A stretch of 64,000 nucleotides of DNA from Aquamicrobium sp. (GCA_019739225.1 JAHHDT010000001.1:992001-1056000); one strand, 5' to 3'. Counted from the first letter of the stretch, positions 45,825-54,712 are shown. The notes: generated from the sequence alone by a model not told the origin. Made by a program: numbers and translations.

Positions 45825-46202
45825 TCAGCGGATCACCGGGCAGTTGTGCCGATCGGCGAACGTAATGATCGCTGCGCGATAGCCGTGCCCGCGACCCTTC
45901 ACGCGCACCGTGCGCGGGCCGGAACCGATCACGCGAACGTCGCGCAGGCCCATGCGGTAGGCCTTGCTTACGGCCTCGCGCGGCGAGCAGCCGCGGTCGC
46001 GATAGGCGTGGCGGCGGTGGTCGCGGCGATCGCGAAAATCATGACGGCCGCGATCCTCGAAATGCAGCCCGACATTCGGACCGGCATTGCCGAAACCGAA
46101 ATAGATGCCGCCGCTCTGCGCCTGCGCGGCAGCCGGCATGGCCGACAGCGCACCGAGGCCTATGAGCGTGGAAAGGGCGGCGGTCTTGACAATCTTCAGC
46201 AT
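45825..46202 (-). CDS. small secreted protein of unknown function
   Basis: 125-aa protein with signal peptide MLKIVKTAALSTLIGLGALS...AQA. The mature part has a glycine/aromatic start (GGIYFGFGNAGPNVGLHF), an Arg/His/Asp-rich linker (RGRHDFRDRRDHRRHAYRDR), and a C-terminal domain CSPREAVSKAYRMGLRDVRVIGSGPRTVRVKGRG with one cysteine at each end. Similar Arg/His-rich exported proteins are common in Rhizobiales. ATG 46202 with GGAG upstream. Confidence 0.75.
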   Translation of the reverse strand: MLKIVKTAALSTLIGLGALSAMPAAAQAQSGGIYFGFGNAGPNVGLHFEDRGRHDFRDRRDHRRHAYRDRGCSPREAVSKAYRMGLRDVRVIGSGPRTVRVKGRGHGYRAAIITFADRHNCPVIR

Positions 46203-46294
46203 GGTCGTCTCCGGTAGCGCTGTGCGTGTTGCGATAAGCAGCACATTGCCACCGTCAAGCTGAACGCGCCGCGAACCGGTCGTTCATCCTGCAT

Positions 46295-46888
46295 TCAGCC
46301 AGCCCGGTCGAGCCGCCTTGCCCAGTATTCCATCGTCTTGATGGTCTCCTCCGTTTTCCCGACGTCGCGCCAGGAGAATCCGGTCGTGAGCCCCTCGATG
46401 CGGGCGTAGCCCCGGTTGCGCCAGAAACCATCGAGCGGTTTGTGGTCGGCCGGCCGCAACGGATGGTCCGCCGGCCTGATGACGGCAGAGAAGACGCAGG
46501 CGCCAAACCCTGCTTCCGCCGCCGCCTTTTCGCGTTCCTCGAAGAACCGGACCCCGCCCCCCTGCCCGCGATAGCGCTTCTCCAGCACCGATTCACCGAA
46601 ATAGAAGAAGTCGGCAGGGTCCAGCCCACGCGCTGCAAATGGCTGCGCAAACGCCTCGAAATGATCGGCCAGCGGCGACGCGGTGGCCGCTCCGACGAGC
46701 CGGCCGCCATCGAAAGCGCCGATCACGACGGCGCCCGGTGAACCCATATAGGTCGCGAGGTAGCGCCGTTCGTAATCGAGGTCGCCGTCGTAAAGGTATG
46801 GGAAATCGCGGAAAACCGTGATCCGCAGCCGCGCGAGGTCGTCGAAGGCAGCTTCGGCCTCGGCGCGGGCGAGCCTGCGCACCTCCAC
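46295..46888 (-). CDS. GNAT family N-acetyltransferase
   Basis: 197-aa GNAT acyltransferase. The acetyl-CoA-binding motif A is in GESVLEKRYRGQGGGVRFFEEREKAA; the N-terminal part RLARAEAEAAFDDLARLRI and LVGAATASPL fit the fold. It starts at GTG 46888 with AGGA 8 nt upstream, 4 nt after the stop of the preceding SnoaL-like gene, so the two are probably co-translated. Substrate unknown. Confidence 0.82.
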   Translation of the reverse strand: MEVRRLARAEAEAAFDDLARLRITVFRDFPYLYDGDLDYERRYLATYMGSPGAVVIGAFDGGRLVGAATASPLADHFEAFAQPFAARGLDPADFFYFGESVLEKRYRGQGGGVRFFEEREKAAAEAGFGACVFSAVIRPADHPLRPADHKPLDGFWRNRGYARIEGLTTGFSWRDVGKTEETIKTMEYWARRLDRAG

Positions 46889-46892
46889 CCGT

Positions 46893-47306
46893 TCAGTCCT
46901 TCGCCACCTGCGCGGTCCAGTCGGCGAGATTGTAATAGGTGGTCACGCGCGAGATGAGCCCATCGTCGATCTCGAAGAAGATGCCGGCCGGCAGCGAATA
47001 GGTCTGGCCATCGGCTTCGGGCAGCCCCTCCGCGGTTGCGAGATAGGTCCCGCGCACGGTGAACTCGGCCGCCGCGCGGCCGCCACCCTGGTTGACCATG
47101 ATCGCCACGTCCGACAGTTCCTCGCGATAGTGCCTATCCATCATGCCCAGGAACCAGCGGAACTTTTCCTTGCCGATCTCGCGGCCGCCCTGGTTGATGT
47201 CGTGGGCAACCTCCTCGGAAAGACATGCCAGCATCGCGTCGCGGTCGCCCGAATTGAAGGCGGCGATGTAGCGCTCGATCAGCGTGCGGGTCTCGGCTTC
47301 GCTCAT
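46893..47306 (-). CDS. SnoaL/NTF2-like domain protein
   Basis: 137-aa protein of the ketosteroid-isomerase/NTF2-like fold: RYIAAFNSGDRDAMLACLSEEVAHDINQGG, then FRWFLGMMDRHYREELSDVAIMV and a C-terminal sheet with GLISRVTTYYNLADWTAQV. Close to proteins annotated as nuclear transport factor 2 family or ketosteroid isomerase-related. Enzymatic activity is not predictable. In a two-gene unit with the GNAT gene. Confidence 0.82.
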   Translation of the reverse strand: MSEAETRTLIERYIAAFNSGDRDAMLACLSEEVAHDINQGGREIGKEKFRWFLGMMDRHYREELSDVAIMVNQGGGRAAAEFTVRGTYLATAEGLPEADGQTYSLPAGIFFEIDDGLISRVTTYYNLADWTAQVAKD

Positions 47307-47410
47307 GGTCGGTTCTGTCCTTGTCTATTGTCCGTCTTTTAGCCGCCGCGCGGCCGCTCGGATGGATGGAAAACGGCAGGGGAGGCCGTAGCAGCGACGC
47401 GTCGCGACCT

Positions 47411-47857
47411 TCAGGGTTCCTCGTCCAGCATATAGTCGAAATAGTCCTCAGGTTCGGCAAGGTCGCTCTCGCTGGCGGTCACCTTGCCACGCACGGAAAC
47501 GCCCGCCTCGTGCACCGTCTCGCGGCTGCCGGAGACGAGATGATGCCACCAGTAGAGGTCGCGCCCTTCCGCAACCAGCCTGTAGGCGCATGTCTGCGGC
47601 AGCCACCGGATGGCTGGAACGTTCTCGGGTGTCAGCCCGACGCAATCCGGCACCACCGCCAGCCGATTTTCATAGTCGTGGCAGCGGCAGGCACCCGCAT
47701 CGAAGAGGCGGCAGGCGACGCTCGTCCAGTAGATCTCGCCGCTGTCCTCGTCCTCGAGTTTGGACAGGCAGCATTTGCCGCAGCCGTCGCAAAGCGCCTC
47801 CCATTCCTGCGGCGTCATCGCCTCGAGCGTCTTCGTTTTCCAGAAAGGCTGCGTCAT
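47411..47857 (-). CDS. YcgN-like cysteine cluster protein (UPF0260)
   Basis: 148-aa UPF0260 member. The clusters are CDGCGKCC near residue 23, then [15 protein letters not shown], and further CVGLTPENV and PQTCAYRLV, a set able to bind metal (zinc or iron-sulfur in this superfamily). [17 protein letters not shown] is typical of the family. The track start at 47968 is too long; ATG 47857 (MTQPFWKTK) fits, though without a strong ribosome binding site. Function unknown. Confidence 0.88.
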   Translation of the reverse strand: MTQPFWKTKTLEAMTPQEWEALCDGCGKCCLSKLEDEDSGEIYWTSVACRLFDAGACRCHDYENRLAVVPDCVGLTPENVPAIRWLPQTCAYRLVAEGRDLYWWHHLVSGSRETVHEAGVSVRGKVTASESDLAEPEDYFDYMLDEEP

Positions 47858-48026
47858 CGGGCCGGTTTGCGCGCTTGAGCCCGTCCGGTCAAGCGCCATG
47901 GAGACGCGCCTTGCTTTCGCCGCGAAATTGCCCGGCTTTCGACCATCTCCCCCCTTCGGGGGAACCATTGGACGCGCGTCGAGTTGGTGTGGCGAACGGG
48001 ACGATCGGACAGGAGTTTACCGCACG

Positions 48027-49943
48027 ATGAAACGAGCACCCATCCTCACAGGCACAGCCTTGGCGCTGGTCATGGCCGCAGCACAGGCTCAGGCCGCGCC
48101 ATCCGTGGCAGCAATGAAGGTGAGCGAGGCGCGCGCGACCGCACCGGTTGTTCTTGCCCAGGCAGACGAGCAGCTCAGCGAAGAAGAACTGCTGAAGCGT
48201 CAGCGCGAGGCCGAGGAAAAGGCAAAGGAAGAGGCGCCGGCCGCAGAAGAGCAGGCTCCCGCCGAGCAAGCAGCACCTGCGGAAGAAGCACCGCCCGCTA
48301 CAGAGGAAGCGCCTGCCCCGGCCGAGGCAGCACCCGCTGAAGAGCCGGCGGCCGAACCTGCGCCTGAGCCAGAGGCAGGGCCGGAACCCGAAGCCGCGCC
48401 AGCGCCCGATGACGAGCCCGGCCTGCAGTTCGAGCAGGATGAGGAGGCACCCGCCGAAGAGGCCGCACCGGCACCTGAGGCTGCCCCTGCACCCGCCGAA
48501 GAAGAGCCGGCCATGGAAGAAGAAGCTCCGGCCGCAGACGAGCAGCCCGAGGAAGCTCCGGCCGCAGAGGAAGCACCCGCTCCGGAAGCCGATGAGCCCG
48601 CTCCGACGCCCGAGCCAGCGCCTGCGCAGGAGCCAGCAGCCGAGGAGGAAGCTCCTCAGGCTGATGAGCCCGGTCTCCAGTTCGAGGAGGAGCAGGCCCC
48701 GGCTGACGAACCGCAGCCGATCCCGTCCGGCGAGGGCGAACCCGTCCCGACCGACAAGCCACAGCCCATCCCTTCCGGTGAAGGCGAGGCTGATCCGGCC
48801 GATGAGCCGCAGCCTGTCCCGTCTGGCGAGGGTGCGCCTGACGAGGAGGCGACCGGCGAGGAAGCCCCGATCCTCGACAGCCAGAAGGAAGGTGATGCCG
48901 CGCAGCAGCAGCCGGAAGGCGAAGGCGAAACGGAAGAGCAGGGCTTGACCTTCGAGGAAGAAGCCGGGCCTCCGCCCGCGTCGGATGCCGAAGCGCAGAA
49001 GCTTGAGGAACCTGTCGAAGTTGAGTCGCTTCGCGCCGAGGAAGGACGTCGCATCGAACGTCGTGACCGCCGCGAGCGCCGCGAAGGTACCGATGTTCTA
49101 CGCGAGATCGGTGACCGCTTCGTGATCCAGCTCAACAACCAGGTCGTGGTTCAGAGCGACGATCGCGAGCGAATCGGCCGCGACGCCGACGAGGTCTACT
49201 ACGAGGAGCTGCCGCGGGGCCGTGTCCGTGAGACGATTGTGCGCCCCAACGGCGTGCAGGTCGTGACGGTGCGCGATCGCTACGGCGACGTGATCCGCCG
49301 TTCGCGCATCATGCCCGACGGTCAGGAATATGTGCTGGTCTACACCGATCGCCGCGACCGTGAGGAGCGCCGCGAATGGCGCGACCCGGCTCGCGACCTG
49401 CCACCGCTGCGCCTCACCATCCCGCGCGACGAGTACATTCTCGATGCCCGCCGCGTGCAGAACGAGGACGCCTACTACCAGTTCCTTGACCAGCCGCCGG
49501 TCGAGCCGGTGCGTCGCCTCTACACCGTCGATGAGGTGAAGTATTCGGCCCGCGTTCGCGACAGTGTGCGCCGCGTCGACCTCGACACCATCACCTTCGA
49601 GTTCGGCTCCGCTTCGATCTCCGAGAGCGAGATTCCGCGCCTCGAAGGTGTGGCAACCGCGATGGAGCGCCTGCTGGAGGAAAATCCGGCGGAAACCTTC
49701 TTGATCGAAGGCCATACGGATGCTGTCGGTTCCGACGAGGCGAATCTGGCCCTGTCAGACCAGCGTGCGGAATCGGTTGCGATAGCACTGACCAACGTGT
49801 TCGCAATTCCGCCCGAAAATCTGGTTACACAGGGCTACGGTGAAACCTACCTGAAGGTGGATACCGAAGAGCCTGCGCGTGAGAACCGCCGCGTTGCCAT
49901 ACGCCGCATCACGCCTCTCGTCTCGCCGGTGGCGAGCCGCTAG
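48027..49943 (+). CDS. OmpA family protein with long acidic Pro/Ala/Glu region
   Basis: 638-aa envelope protein. Signal peptide MKRAPILTGTALALVMAAAQAQA. Residues about 50-330 are a low-complexity Ala/Pro/Glu region with three GLxFE motifs and a triple 16-residue repeat. Then an Arg-rich linker (RRIERRDRRERREG), a mixed domain (DRFVIQLNNQVVVQSDDRERIG), and a C-terminal OmpA-like peptidoglycan-binding domain (ITFEFGSASISESE to ENRRVAIRRI) with EGHTDAVGSDEAN. It probably anchors to peptidoglycan and spans the periplasm. ATG 48027; the longer track ORF is antisense to the UPF0260 gene. An intrinsic terminator follows. Confidence 0.9.
   Translation: MKRAPILTGTALALVMAAAQAQAAPSVAAMKVSEARATAPVVLAQADEQLSEEELLKRQREAEEKAKEEAPAAEEQAPAEQAAPAEEAPPATEEAPAPAEAAPAEEPAAEPAPEPEAGPEPEAAPAPDDEPGLQFEQDEEAPAEEAAPAPEAAPAPAEEEPAMEEEAPAADEQPEEAPAAEEAPAPEADEPAPTPEPAPAQEPAAEEEAPQADEPGLQFEEEQAPADEPQPIPSGEGEPVPTDKPQPIPSGEGEADPADEPQPVPSGEGAPDEEATGEEAPILDSQKEGDAAQQQPEGEGETEEQGLTFEEEAGPPPASDAEAQKLEEPVEVESLRAEEGRRIERRDRRERREGTDVLREIGDRFVIQLNNQVVVQSDDRERIGRDADEVYYEELPRGRVRETIVRPNGVQVVTVRDRYGDVIRRSRIMPDGQEYVLVYTDRRDREERREWRDPARDLPPLRLTIPRDEYILDARRVQNEDAYYQFLDQPPVEPVRRLYTVDEVKYSARVRDSVRRVDLDTITFEFGSASISESEIPRLEGVATAMERLLEENPAETFLIEGHTDAVGSDEANLALSDQRAESVAIALTNVFAIPPENLVTQGYGETYLKVDTEEPARENRRVAIRRITPLVSPVASR
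48705..48848 (+). repeat. three tandem 48-bp in-frame repeats in the OmpA-like gene
   Basis: Three consecutive 16-codon units start at 48705, 48753 and 48801, encoding DEPQPIPSGEGEPVPT, DKPQPIPSGEGEADPA and DEPQPVPSGEGAPDEE. Copy number may vary between strains by replication slippage. Confidence 0.85.
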
Positions 49944-49980
49944 TTCCCTGCCCCGTTCCCGCCAGTCGGGAATGATGGCG

Positions 49981-50022
49981 AAAGCCCGGCCGGATCCCCC
50001 TCCCCGGCCGGGCTTTTCTTTT
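49981..50022 (+). terminator. intrinsic terminator after the OmpA-like gene
   Basis: AGCCCGGCCGG, a 10-nt loop, CCGGCCGGGCT, then TTTCTTTT: a perfect 11-bp GC-rich stem with a T-rich tail, 38 nt after the stop. Confidence 0.93.
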
Positions 50023-50092
50023 GAGCCTTGAACTTTGGTCACGGTGACGAACGCATCGCGCGGTGCCACAGTGTGGCGGAGGGAGGAAACCC

Positions 50093-52216
50093 ATGAAGCC
50101 CATCAGCGGAGCCATGCCGCTTGCCGCACTCGAGGCAGTCGCCATCGACACCGAGACGACCGGCCTCGACACGGCGCGGGCACGCATCATTCAACTCGCC
50201 GGCATCGGCATCGAACTGGGCCACGTAAAGCCAGACGAATCTTTCGAGACGCTGATAGACCCGGGCGAGCCTATTCCCGAAGCATCGAGCGAAATCCACC
50301 GCATTCGCGACGGCGATGTCCGGGACGCTCCCTCCTTCGCCGAGGCGTTTGCCGCCTTCTCCGCGTTCCGCGCCGATCGGGTGCTCGTCGGTCATTCGAT
50401 GGGCTTCGACCTGGCTGTACTGCAGGGCGAGGCCACGCGCGCGGGCCTGCCGTGGGCGAAACCCCGCTCGCTCTGCGTACGCCTGCTCGGTGTGGTCGCA
50501 AACCCCCGCCTTCATGACCAATCGCTGGATACGCTGGCAAGCTGGCTCGGCATTTCCATTTCCGGCCGGCACAGCGCAAAGGGCGATGCGCGCGCCGCCG
50601 CCGAGATTTTCGTCGCATTGCTGCCTTACCTTGCCGAACGCCACGTGCGAACGCTCGCCGAAGCGGAACGCGCCTGCCTGGGCCTGTCCACCCGGCTTGA
50701 AGACGGTCACCGTGCCGGCTGGGTCGAACCGGTTTCCCGCCCGGACCTGTCCGCGTCCACCAGCGCGATCGACCCCTATGCCTACAGCCACCGCGTCGAC
50801 GACCTGATGGCCAGTCCGGTCGTGGCGATCGCGGAAAACGCCACGGCGAAAGACGCGATCGACATCATGGCCGAACGTCGCATCAGCTCGATCTTCGTGT
50901 CGGCTGACGGCATGCCCGATGGACCGCTGTCCGCCTACGGCATCGTCACCGAACGCGACGTGATGCGCCGCATCGCCGCCCATGGCGCACAGGCGCTGGA
51001 CATGTCGGTCGGCGAGATCGCCACGCGTCCGCTCGCCAGCATCGCTACCGAAGCCTTTGTCTATCGCGCCGTCGCCCGCATGGAGCGGCTGCACATCCGT
51101 CACCTGGCGGTCCGCGACGAAAGCGACAGGCTCGTCGGCGTCATTTCCGCGCGCGACCTCCTGCGTCTGCGCGCCGGCGCGGCGATCAGCCTCGACGATG
51201 CCATCGGGTCTGCCAGCAGCGCCGAAGCCATGGCGCAGGCCTGGGCAACCCTGCCAGCGGTTGCACGCAGCCTCGGTGCCGAGGAGCTCGACGCCCGCAT
51301 CATCGCCGGCGTCGTCAGCGAGGAGGTTCGCGTGATGACCCGGCGCGCCGCCGAACTCGCCGAGGCCGTGATGAAACAGGCCGGCCACGGTTCTCCGCCA
51401 TGCCCCTACGCGCTTCTGGTGCTGGGTTCCGGCGGGCGCGGCGAAAGCCTGCTCGCGCCCGATCAGGACAACGCCATCGTCTTTGCCGAAGGCGCTCCGG
51501 GCAGCGAAGCCTGCCGCTGGTTCGCCCAACTCGGCAGCCACGTCTCGGACATCCTCGACACGGCCGGCATCCCCTACTGCACCGGCGGCGTCATGGCCAG
51601 AAACGAAGCCTGGCGCGGCTCGCTGGAAACCTGGCGGGCTCGCATCGCCGACTGGGTGGGACGGTCGAGCGGCGCCGACCTGCTCAACGTGGACATCTTC
51701 TTCGACCAGCGCCCCGTCCACGGCGACCTGTCGCTCGGGGTGCGGCTGTTCGATAGCGCCTTCGATGCGGCCGCCAACCAGCCGGTTTTCGCCAAGCTGA
51801 TGGGCGAAAAGCTGTTTTCCGCCTCGAACCCGTTCACACTGCTCGGCAACATCCGGACGGAGGAAGGCCGCATCGATCTCAAGCTGCACGGCCTGTTCCC
51901 GATCGTCGCTGCCGCCCGCGTCCTGGCAATCCGCCACGACATCCGCCGCCGTTCTACCCGCCAAAGGCTAGAGGGCCTTGCCGAACGCGGCCTCGGCAAT
52001 GTCGGCGAGATCGCAAGGCTGCTCGAGGCGCATCGCCTGTTCATGACACTGATGCTGGAGCAGCAAAGCCGCGACCTCGAAGCCGGCATCCCGGTCTCCA
52101 ACAAGGTCGAGATAGCAACGCTTCCCACGCCCGTCCGGTCAGACCTCAAAGCAGCACTCAAGGCAACGCAGCTCGTGCCGGACTTCGTGCAGGGGCTGAT
52201 GTTTCGATCTAGCTGA
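50093..52216 (+). CDS. exonuclease - CBS pair - DUF294 nucleotidyltransferase-like protein
   Basis: 707-aa multidomain protein. Residues 1-190: DnaQ-like DEDDh exonuclease with IDTETTGLD, GHSMGFDLAVL and the final H-x4-D in GRHSAKGDA. About 230-360: two CBS domains (VDDLMASPVVAIAEN; YGIVTERDVMRRIA; VGVISARDLLRL). About 390-700: DUF294/GlnD-type nucleotidyltransferase with LGSGGRGESLLAPDQDNAIVF and its C-terminal helical partner. CBS-DUF294 proteins are thought to be nucleotide-sensing signal proteins. ATG 50093 follows GGGAGGAAA. Its 3' end overlaps the convergent SDR gene by 8 nt. Confidence 0.9.
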   Translation: MKPISGAMPLAALEAVAIDTETTGLDTARARIIQLAGIGIELGHVKPDESFETLIDPGEPIPEASSEIHRIRDGDVRDAPSFAEAFAAFSAFRADRVLVGHSMGFDLAVLQGEATRAGLPWAKPRSLCVRLLGVVANPRLHDQSLDTLASWLGISISGRHSAKGDARAAAEIFVALLPYLAERHVRTLAEAERACLGLSTRLEDGHRAGWVEPVSRPDLSASTSAIDPYAYSHRVDDLMASPVVAIAENATAKDAIDIMAERRISSIFVSADGMPDGPLSAYGIVTERDVMRRIAAHGAQALDMSVGEIATRPLASIATEAFVYRAVARMERLHIRHLAVRDESDRLVGVISARDLLRLRAGAAISLDDAIGSASSAEAMAQAWATLPAVARSLGAEELDARIIAGVVSEEVRVMTRRAAELAEAVMKQAGHGSPPCPYALLVLGSGGRGESLLAPDQDNAIVFAEGAPGSEACRWFAQLGSHVSDILDTAGIPYCTGGVMARNEAWRGSLETWRARIADWVGRSSGADLLNVDIFFDQRPVHGDLSLGVRLFDSAFDAAANQPVFAKLMGEKLFSASNPFTLLGNIRTEEGRIDLKLHGLFPIVAAARVLAIRHDIRRRSTRQRLEGLAERGLGNVGEIARLLEAHRLFMTLMLEQQSRDLEAGIPVSNKVEIATLPTPVRSDLKAALKATQLVPDFVQGLMFRSS

Positions 52217-53078
52217 ACGTCCCCGCCAGCTTCGTACCCGTCCGCTCAAGCACCTCGTCCGGCACGAAGAAGTCGGCCGCGAGTGCTCCCGTGGCGCCGG
52301 GTGCATAGATGGAAAAGTCGGTCACGCCTTCTGCGCGCAGCACCTCCTCGTCGATGAAGAAATTGCCGGTCGCCTCGCGCGACGGTCGCGTCAGGATGGC
52401 GTGGGCGGCATCCGCCATGATTTGCGGCGAGCGGCTCATCGCCGCCACCGCCTCGCCGCCGAGCAGGTTGCGCACGGCGGCCGTGTCGATGGCCGTCAGC
52501 GGCCACAGCGAGTTGACGGCGATGCCGTCGCCGGCAAACTCGGCGCTCATGCCCAGCGTACACATCGACATGCCGAACTTGGCCATCGTGTAGGCTACAT
52601 GGTTTTTGAACCACTTGGCCTCCATGTCGAGCGGCGGCGCCAGATTCAGAATGTGAGGATTATCCGACAACTTCAGGTGCGGAATACACATTTTGGAGAC
52701 GAGGAACGTCCCGCGCGTATTGATCTGGTGCATCAGGTCGAAGCGCTTCATGTCCGTCTGAAGCGTGCCGGTAAGCTGGATCGCGCTGGCATTGTTGACG
52801 CAGATGTCGATGCCGCCGAAGGCCTCGACCGTCTTCTTCACCGCGGCTGAAACCTGCTCCTCTTCGCGGATGTCGCACAGCACCGGCAACCCACGGCCGC
52901 CCGCCGCCTCGATCTCCTCCACCGCCGAATAGATGGTACCCGGCAGTTTCGGGTGCGGCTCGGCCGTCTTGGCAGCGATCGTCACGTTGGCACCGTCGCG
53001 CGCGGCCCTGAGCGCGATAGCCAGCCCGATCCCGCGCGACCCGCCCGAGATGAACAGCGTCTTTCCCTTGAGCGACAT
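52209..53078 (-). CDS. short-chain dehydrogenase, HSDL2-like
   Basis: 289-aa SDR close to hydroxysteroid dehydrogenase-like 2 proteins. The NADP(H) loop is FISGGSRGIGLAIALRA, the NNAS motif is VNNASAIQL, and Tyr and Lys lie in AYTMAK. The residue usually contributed by the catalytic Ser (SPPL in HSDL2-type proteins, as I remember them) is Ala here (NLAPPLDME). ATG 53078 with a strong GAGGAGG. Monocistronic, convergent with the exonuclease-CBS gene. Confidence 0.88.
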   Translation of the reverse strand: MSLKGKTLFISGGSRGIGLAIALRAARDGANVTIAAKTAEPHPKLPGTIYSAVEEIEAAGGRGLPVLCDIREEEQVSAAVKKTVEAFGGIDICVNNASAIQLTGTLQTDMKRFDLMHQINTRGTFLVSKMCIPHLKLSDNPHILNLAPPLDMEAKWFKNHVAYTMAKFGMSMCTLGMSAEFAGDGIAVNSLWPLTAIDTAAVRNLLGGEAVAAMSRSPQIMADAAHAILTRPSREATGNFFIDEEVLRAEGVTDFSIYAPGATGALAADFFVPDEVLERTGTKLAGTFS

Positions 53079-53103
53079 GAAATCCTCCTCTCGGCCCTCG
53101 GGG

Positions 53104-53292
53104 CTATTCAGGCAAAATCAGTTCCGTGCGCGTCCGGCTCGAACGCGTTTCGACGCCTTGCGTCCCAACGCTGGCGCTTCTCGACGCGGTTTCCACCGAC
53201 GTCCCGCTGACGCGCGCCGTGGCCGCGCCGCCATAGACCGTGCAACCCGAAACGGCGGCCATCAGCGCGGCGAAAACGACATATCGCAGCAT
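53104..53292 (-). CDS. small putative lipoprotein
   Basis: 62-aa protein MLRYVVFAALMAAVSGC with a lipobox (AVSGC) and a short Ser/Thr-rich tail with TARVSGTSVETASRSAS. ATG 53292 lies directly after the HlyU-like stop (1 nt apart), so coupled translation is likely. No family recognised. Confidence 0.55.
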   Translation of the reverse strand: MLRYVVFAALMAAVSGCTVYGGAATARVSGTSVETASRSASVGTQGVETRSSRTRTELILPE

Positions 53293-53293
53293 C

Positions 53294-53578
53294 TCAGCCA
53301 AAGATCTTGTCGCCCTGCTCGTCGATGACCTGCCTTGCCTTGCGCAAGGTCACGTCGATCGCATCCTGCTTCGCGGCAAACCGGTCTGCGCGGATGAAGC
53401 GATGCTCCTTCACCTCGCCGCCGATGTCCTTGCTGATGACCCCGCAGGTCTGGTACTGGCCGCCCTCGGTGAACGGCGTGGCGCGAATGGTGAAGCCGTT
53501 ATGCTCCACGGGTTCGCCTGCGGCTTCCGGCCCCGCCTCGCCACCACTACCACCGAAAAGCTTCTTCCAGAACGACAT
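53294..53578 (-). CDS. HlyU family protein
   Basis: 94-aa HlyU-like protein, named after a Vibrio regulator but widespread as a short protein of unclear role in alphaproteobacteria. Starts MSFWKKLFGG; core EHNGFTIRATPFTEGGQYQTCGVISKD; end VTLRKARQVIDEQGDKIFG, all typical. No recognisable HTH, so a DNA-binding role should not be assumed. Confidence 0.87.
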   Translation of the reverse strand: MSFWKKLFGGSGGEAGPEAAGEPVEHNGFTIRATPFTEGGQYQTCGVISKDIGGEVKEHRFIRADRFAAKQDAIDVTLRKARQVIDEQGDKIFG

Positions 53579-53669
53579 CGCAGAATTCTCCCGTCAGGCC
53601 GCGCGAACGGCACGGCCGCTACCGACTGCCTTATCTATAACGGCAGCGACGCGCCAAGGGAAACCGCCA

Positions 53670-54089
53670 TCACGCGCTCAGATGCATCACGATCTCGCGC
53701 CGATGCGGCCGCTCGCGGTGCTCGAACAGGTAGATGCCCTGCCACGTGCCCAGCACCGGCAGCCCCTGCGTCACCGGTATCGACAGCGAAACCGCCGTCA
53801 GCGCCGCCTTGATGTGCGCCGGCATGTCGTCCGGGCCCTCGGTCGTATGGACCACCCAGCCCATGGACGGATCATCGGCGGGCGGCACCAGCCGACGGAA
53901 GAAGGCGTCAAGGTCGCGCCGCACATCCGGGTCGGCGTTTTCCTGAATCAGCAGCGAGCAGGAGGTATGCCGCACGAACAGCGTCAGCAGGCCGGTATCC
54001 ACCCGCGCCTCGCGAACGAAGGCGAGCGCTTCCTCGGTGATCTCGTAAAGGCCGGGGCCGGTGGTGGCGACTGTGATCCGGGACTGCAT
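53670..54089 (-). CDS. yjbQ: YjbQ family protein (UPF0047), secondary thiamine-phosphate synthase type
   Basis: 139-aa UPF0047 protein. Signature histidines lie in FVRHTSCSLLIQENADPDVRRDL, and GTWQGIYLFEHRERPHRREI closes the family core. E. coli YjbQ has weak thiamine phosphate synthase activity; the physiological role is unclear. ATG 54089 with GAGG upstream. Overlaps nothing; the GyrI-like gene ends 8 nt upstream. Confidence 0.88.
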   Translation of the reverse strand: MQSRITVATTGPGLYEITEEALAFVREARVDTGLLTLFVRHTSCSLLIQENADPDVRRDLDAFFRRLVPPADDPSMGWVVHTTEGPDDMPAHIKAALTAVSLSIPVTQGLPVLGTWQGIYLFEHRERPHRREIVMHLSA

Positions 54090-54097
54090 GGTGTGCC

Positions 54098-54712
54098 TCA
54101 CAAGCGCCGCACCGGCTGGCGCAGCACGGTCTTGAGCTTTTCCGGCGCCGTCTTGCGCGGGTCGGAAATGTAGATTTCGTGATGGTGCCCGGTCTCGGCG
54201 AGCCCGTTCTCCGGCAGGAATTCCTCGTGCAGGCGGCGCAGTATCGGCCCCTCGTCGTCATAGGAGCCGACATGCATGACCTGCACGCTCAGCCCCTCAT
54301 CGTAAGCCTCCAGCCGCAGCGTCTCCGGCGGCGCGCCGAACTTCGCTTTCGCCTTCTCCACCGCCGCCTCGAACATGGCTTGCGTGATCCACTCCGGCTG
54401 CATGATCATCATCGTCCACGACCAAGCATCCTTGTCGCGGGTCAGGAAGGTGGACATATCCTGCGCCCACCACAATCCCTCGAGCGGCATCACCGCATAG
54501 TCGCGGCCCAATTCCTTCTTCGACATGAACTTCAGCGGATAGCTGACCGAATAGAGCCATTCGACCGCGCGCTTGTAGGCCGGCGCGGTGTTGGGGTCGC
54601 CATGCCCGTCGATCTTGACGAACTGCATCGACGGCACGTCGACCACAGTGAAGCGCCCTGTTGGCGGCTGCCACAGAGCCTTCATCGTCTTCTTGAAATC
54701 AACCTTGTCCAC
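54098..54712 (-). CDS. GyrI-like small-molecule-binding domain protein
   Basis: 204-aa protein of the GyrI-like/SHS2 fold. Segments FVKIDGHGDPNTAPAYKRAVEWLY, QPEWITQAMFEAAVEKAKAK and VQVMHVGSYDDEGPILRRLHEEFL, and a final HHEIYISDPRKTAPEKLKTVLR, are typical. Starts at GTG 54712 with GAGG 8 nt upstream. Probably binds a hydrophobic compound; no HTH domain is attached. Confidence 0.78.
   Translation of the reverse strand: MDKVDFKKTMKALWQPPTGRFTVVDVPSMQFVKIDGHGDPNTAPAYKRAVEWLYSVSYPLKFMSKKELGRDYAVMPLEGLWWAQDMSTFLTRDKDAWSWTMMIMQPEWITQAMFEAAVEKAKAKFGAPPETLRLEAYDEGLSVQVMHVGSYDDEGPILRRLHEEFLPENGLAETGHHHEIYISDPRKTAPEKLKTVLRQPVRRL

Noticed and set aside
50039-51964. 641-aa minus-strand ORF
   Set aside because: Antisense shadow of the exonuclease-CBS-DUF294 gene; composition is His/Gly/Asp-rich as usual for GC-rich shadows.
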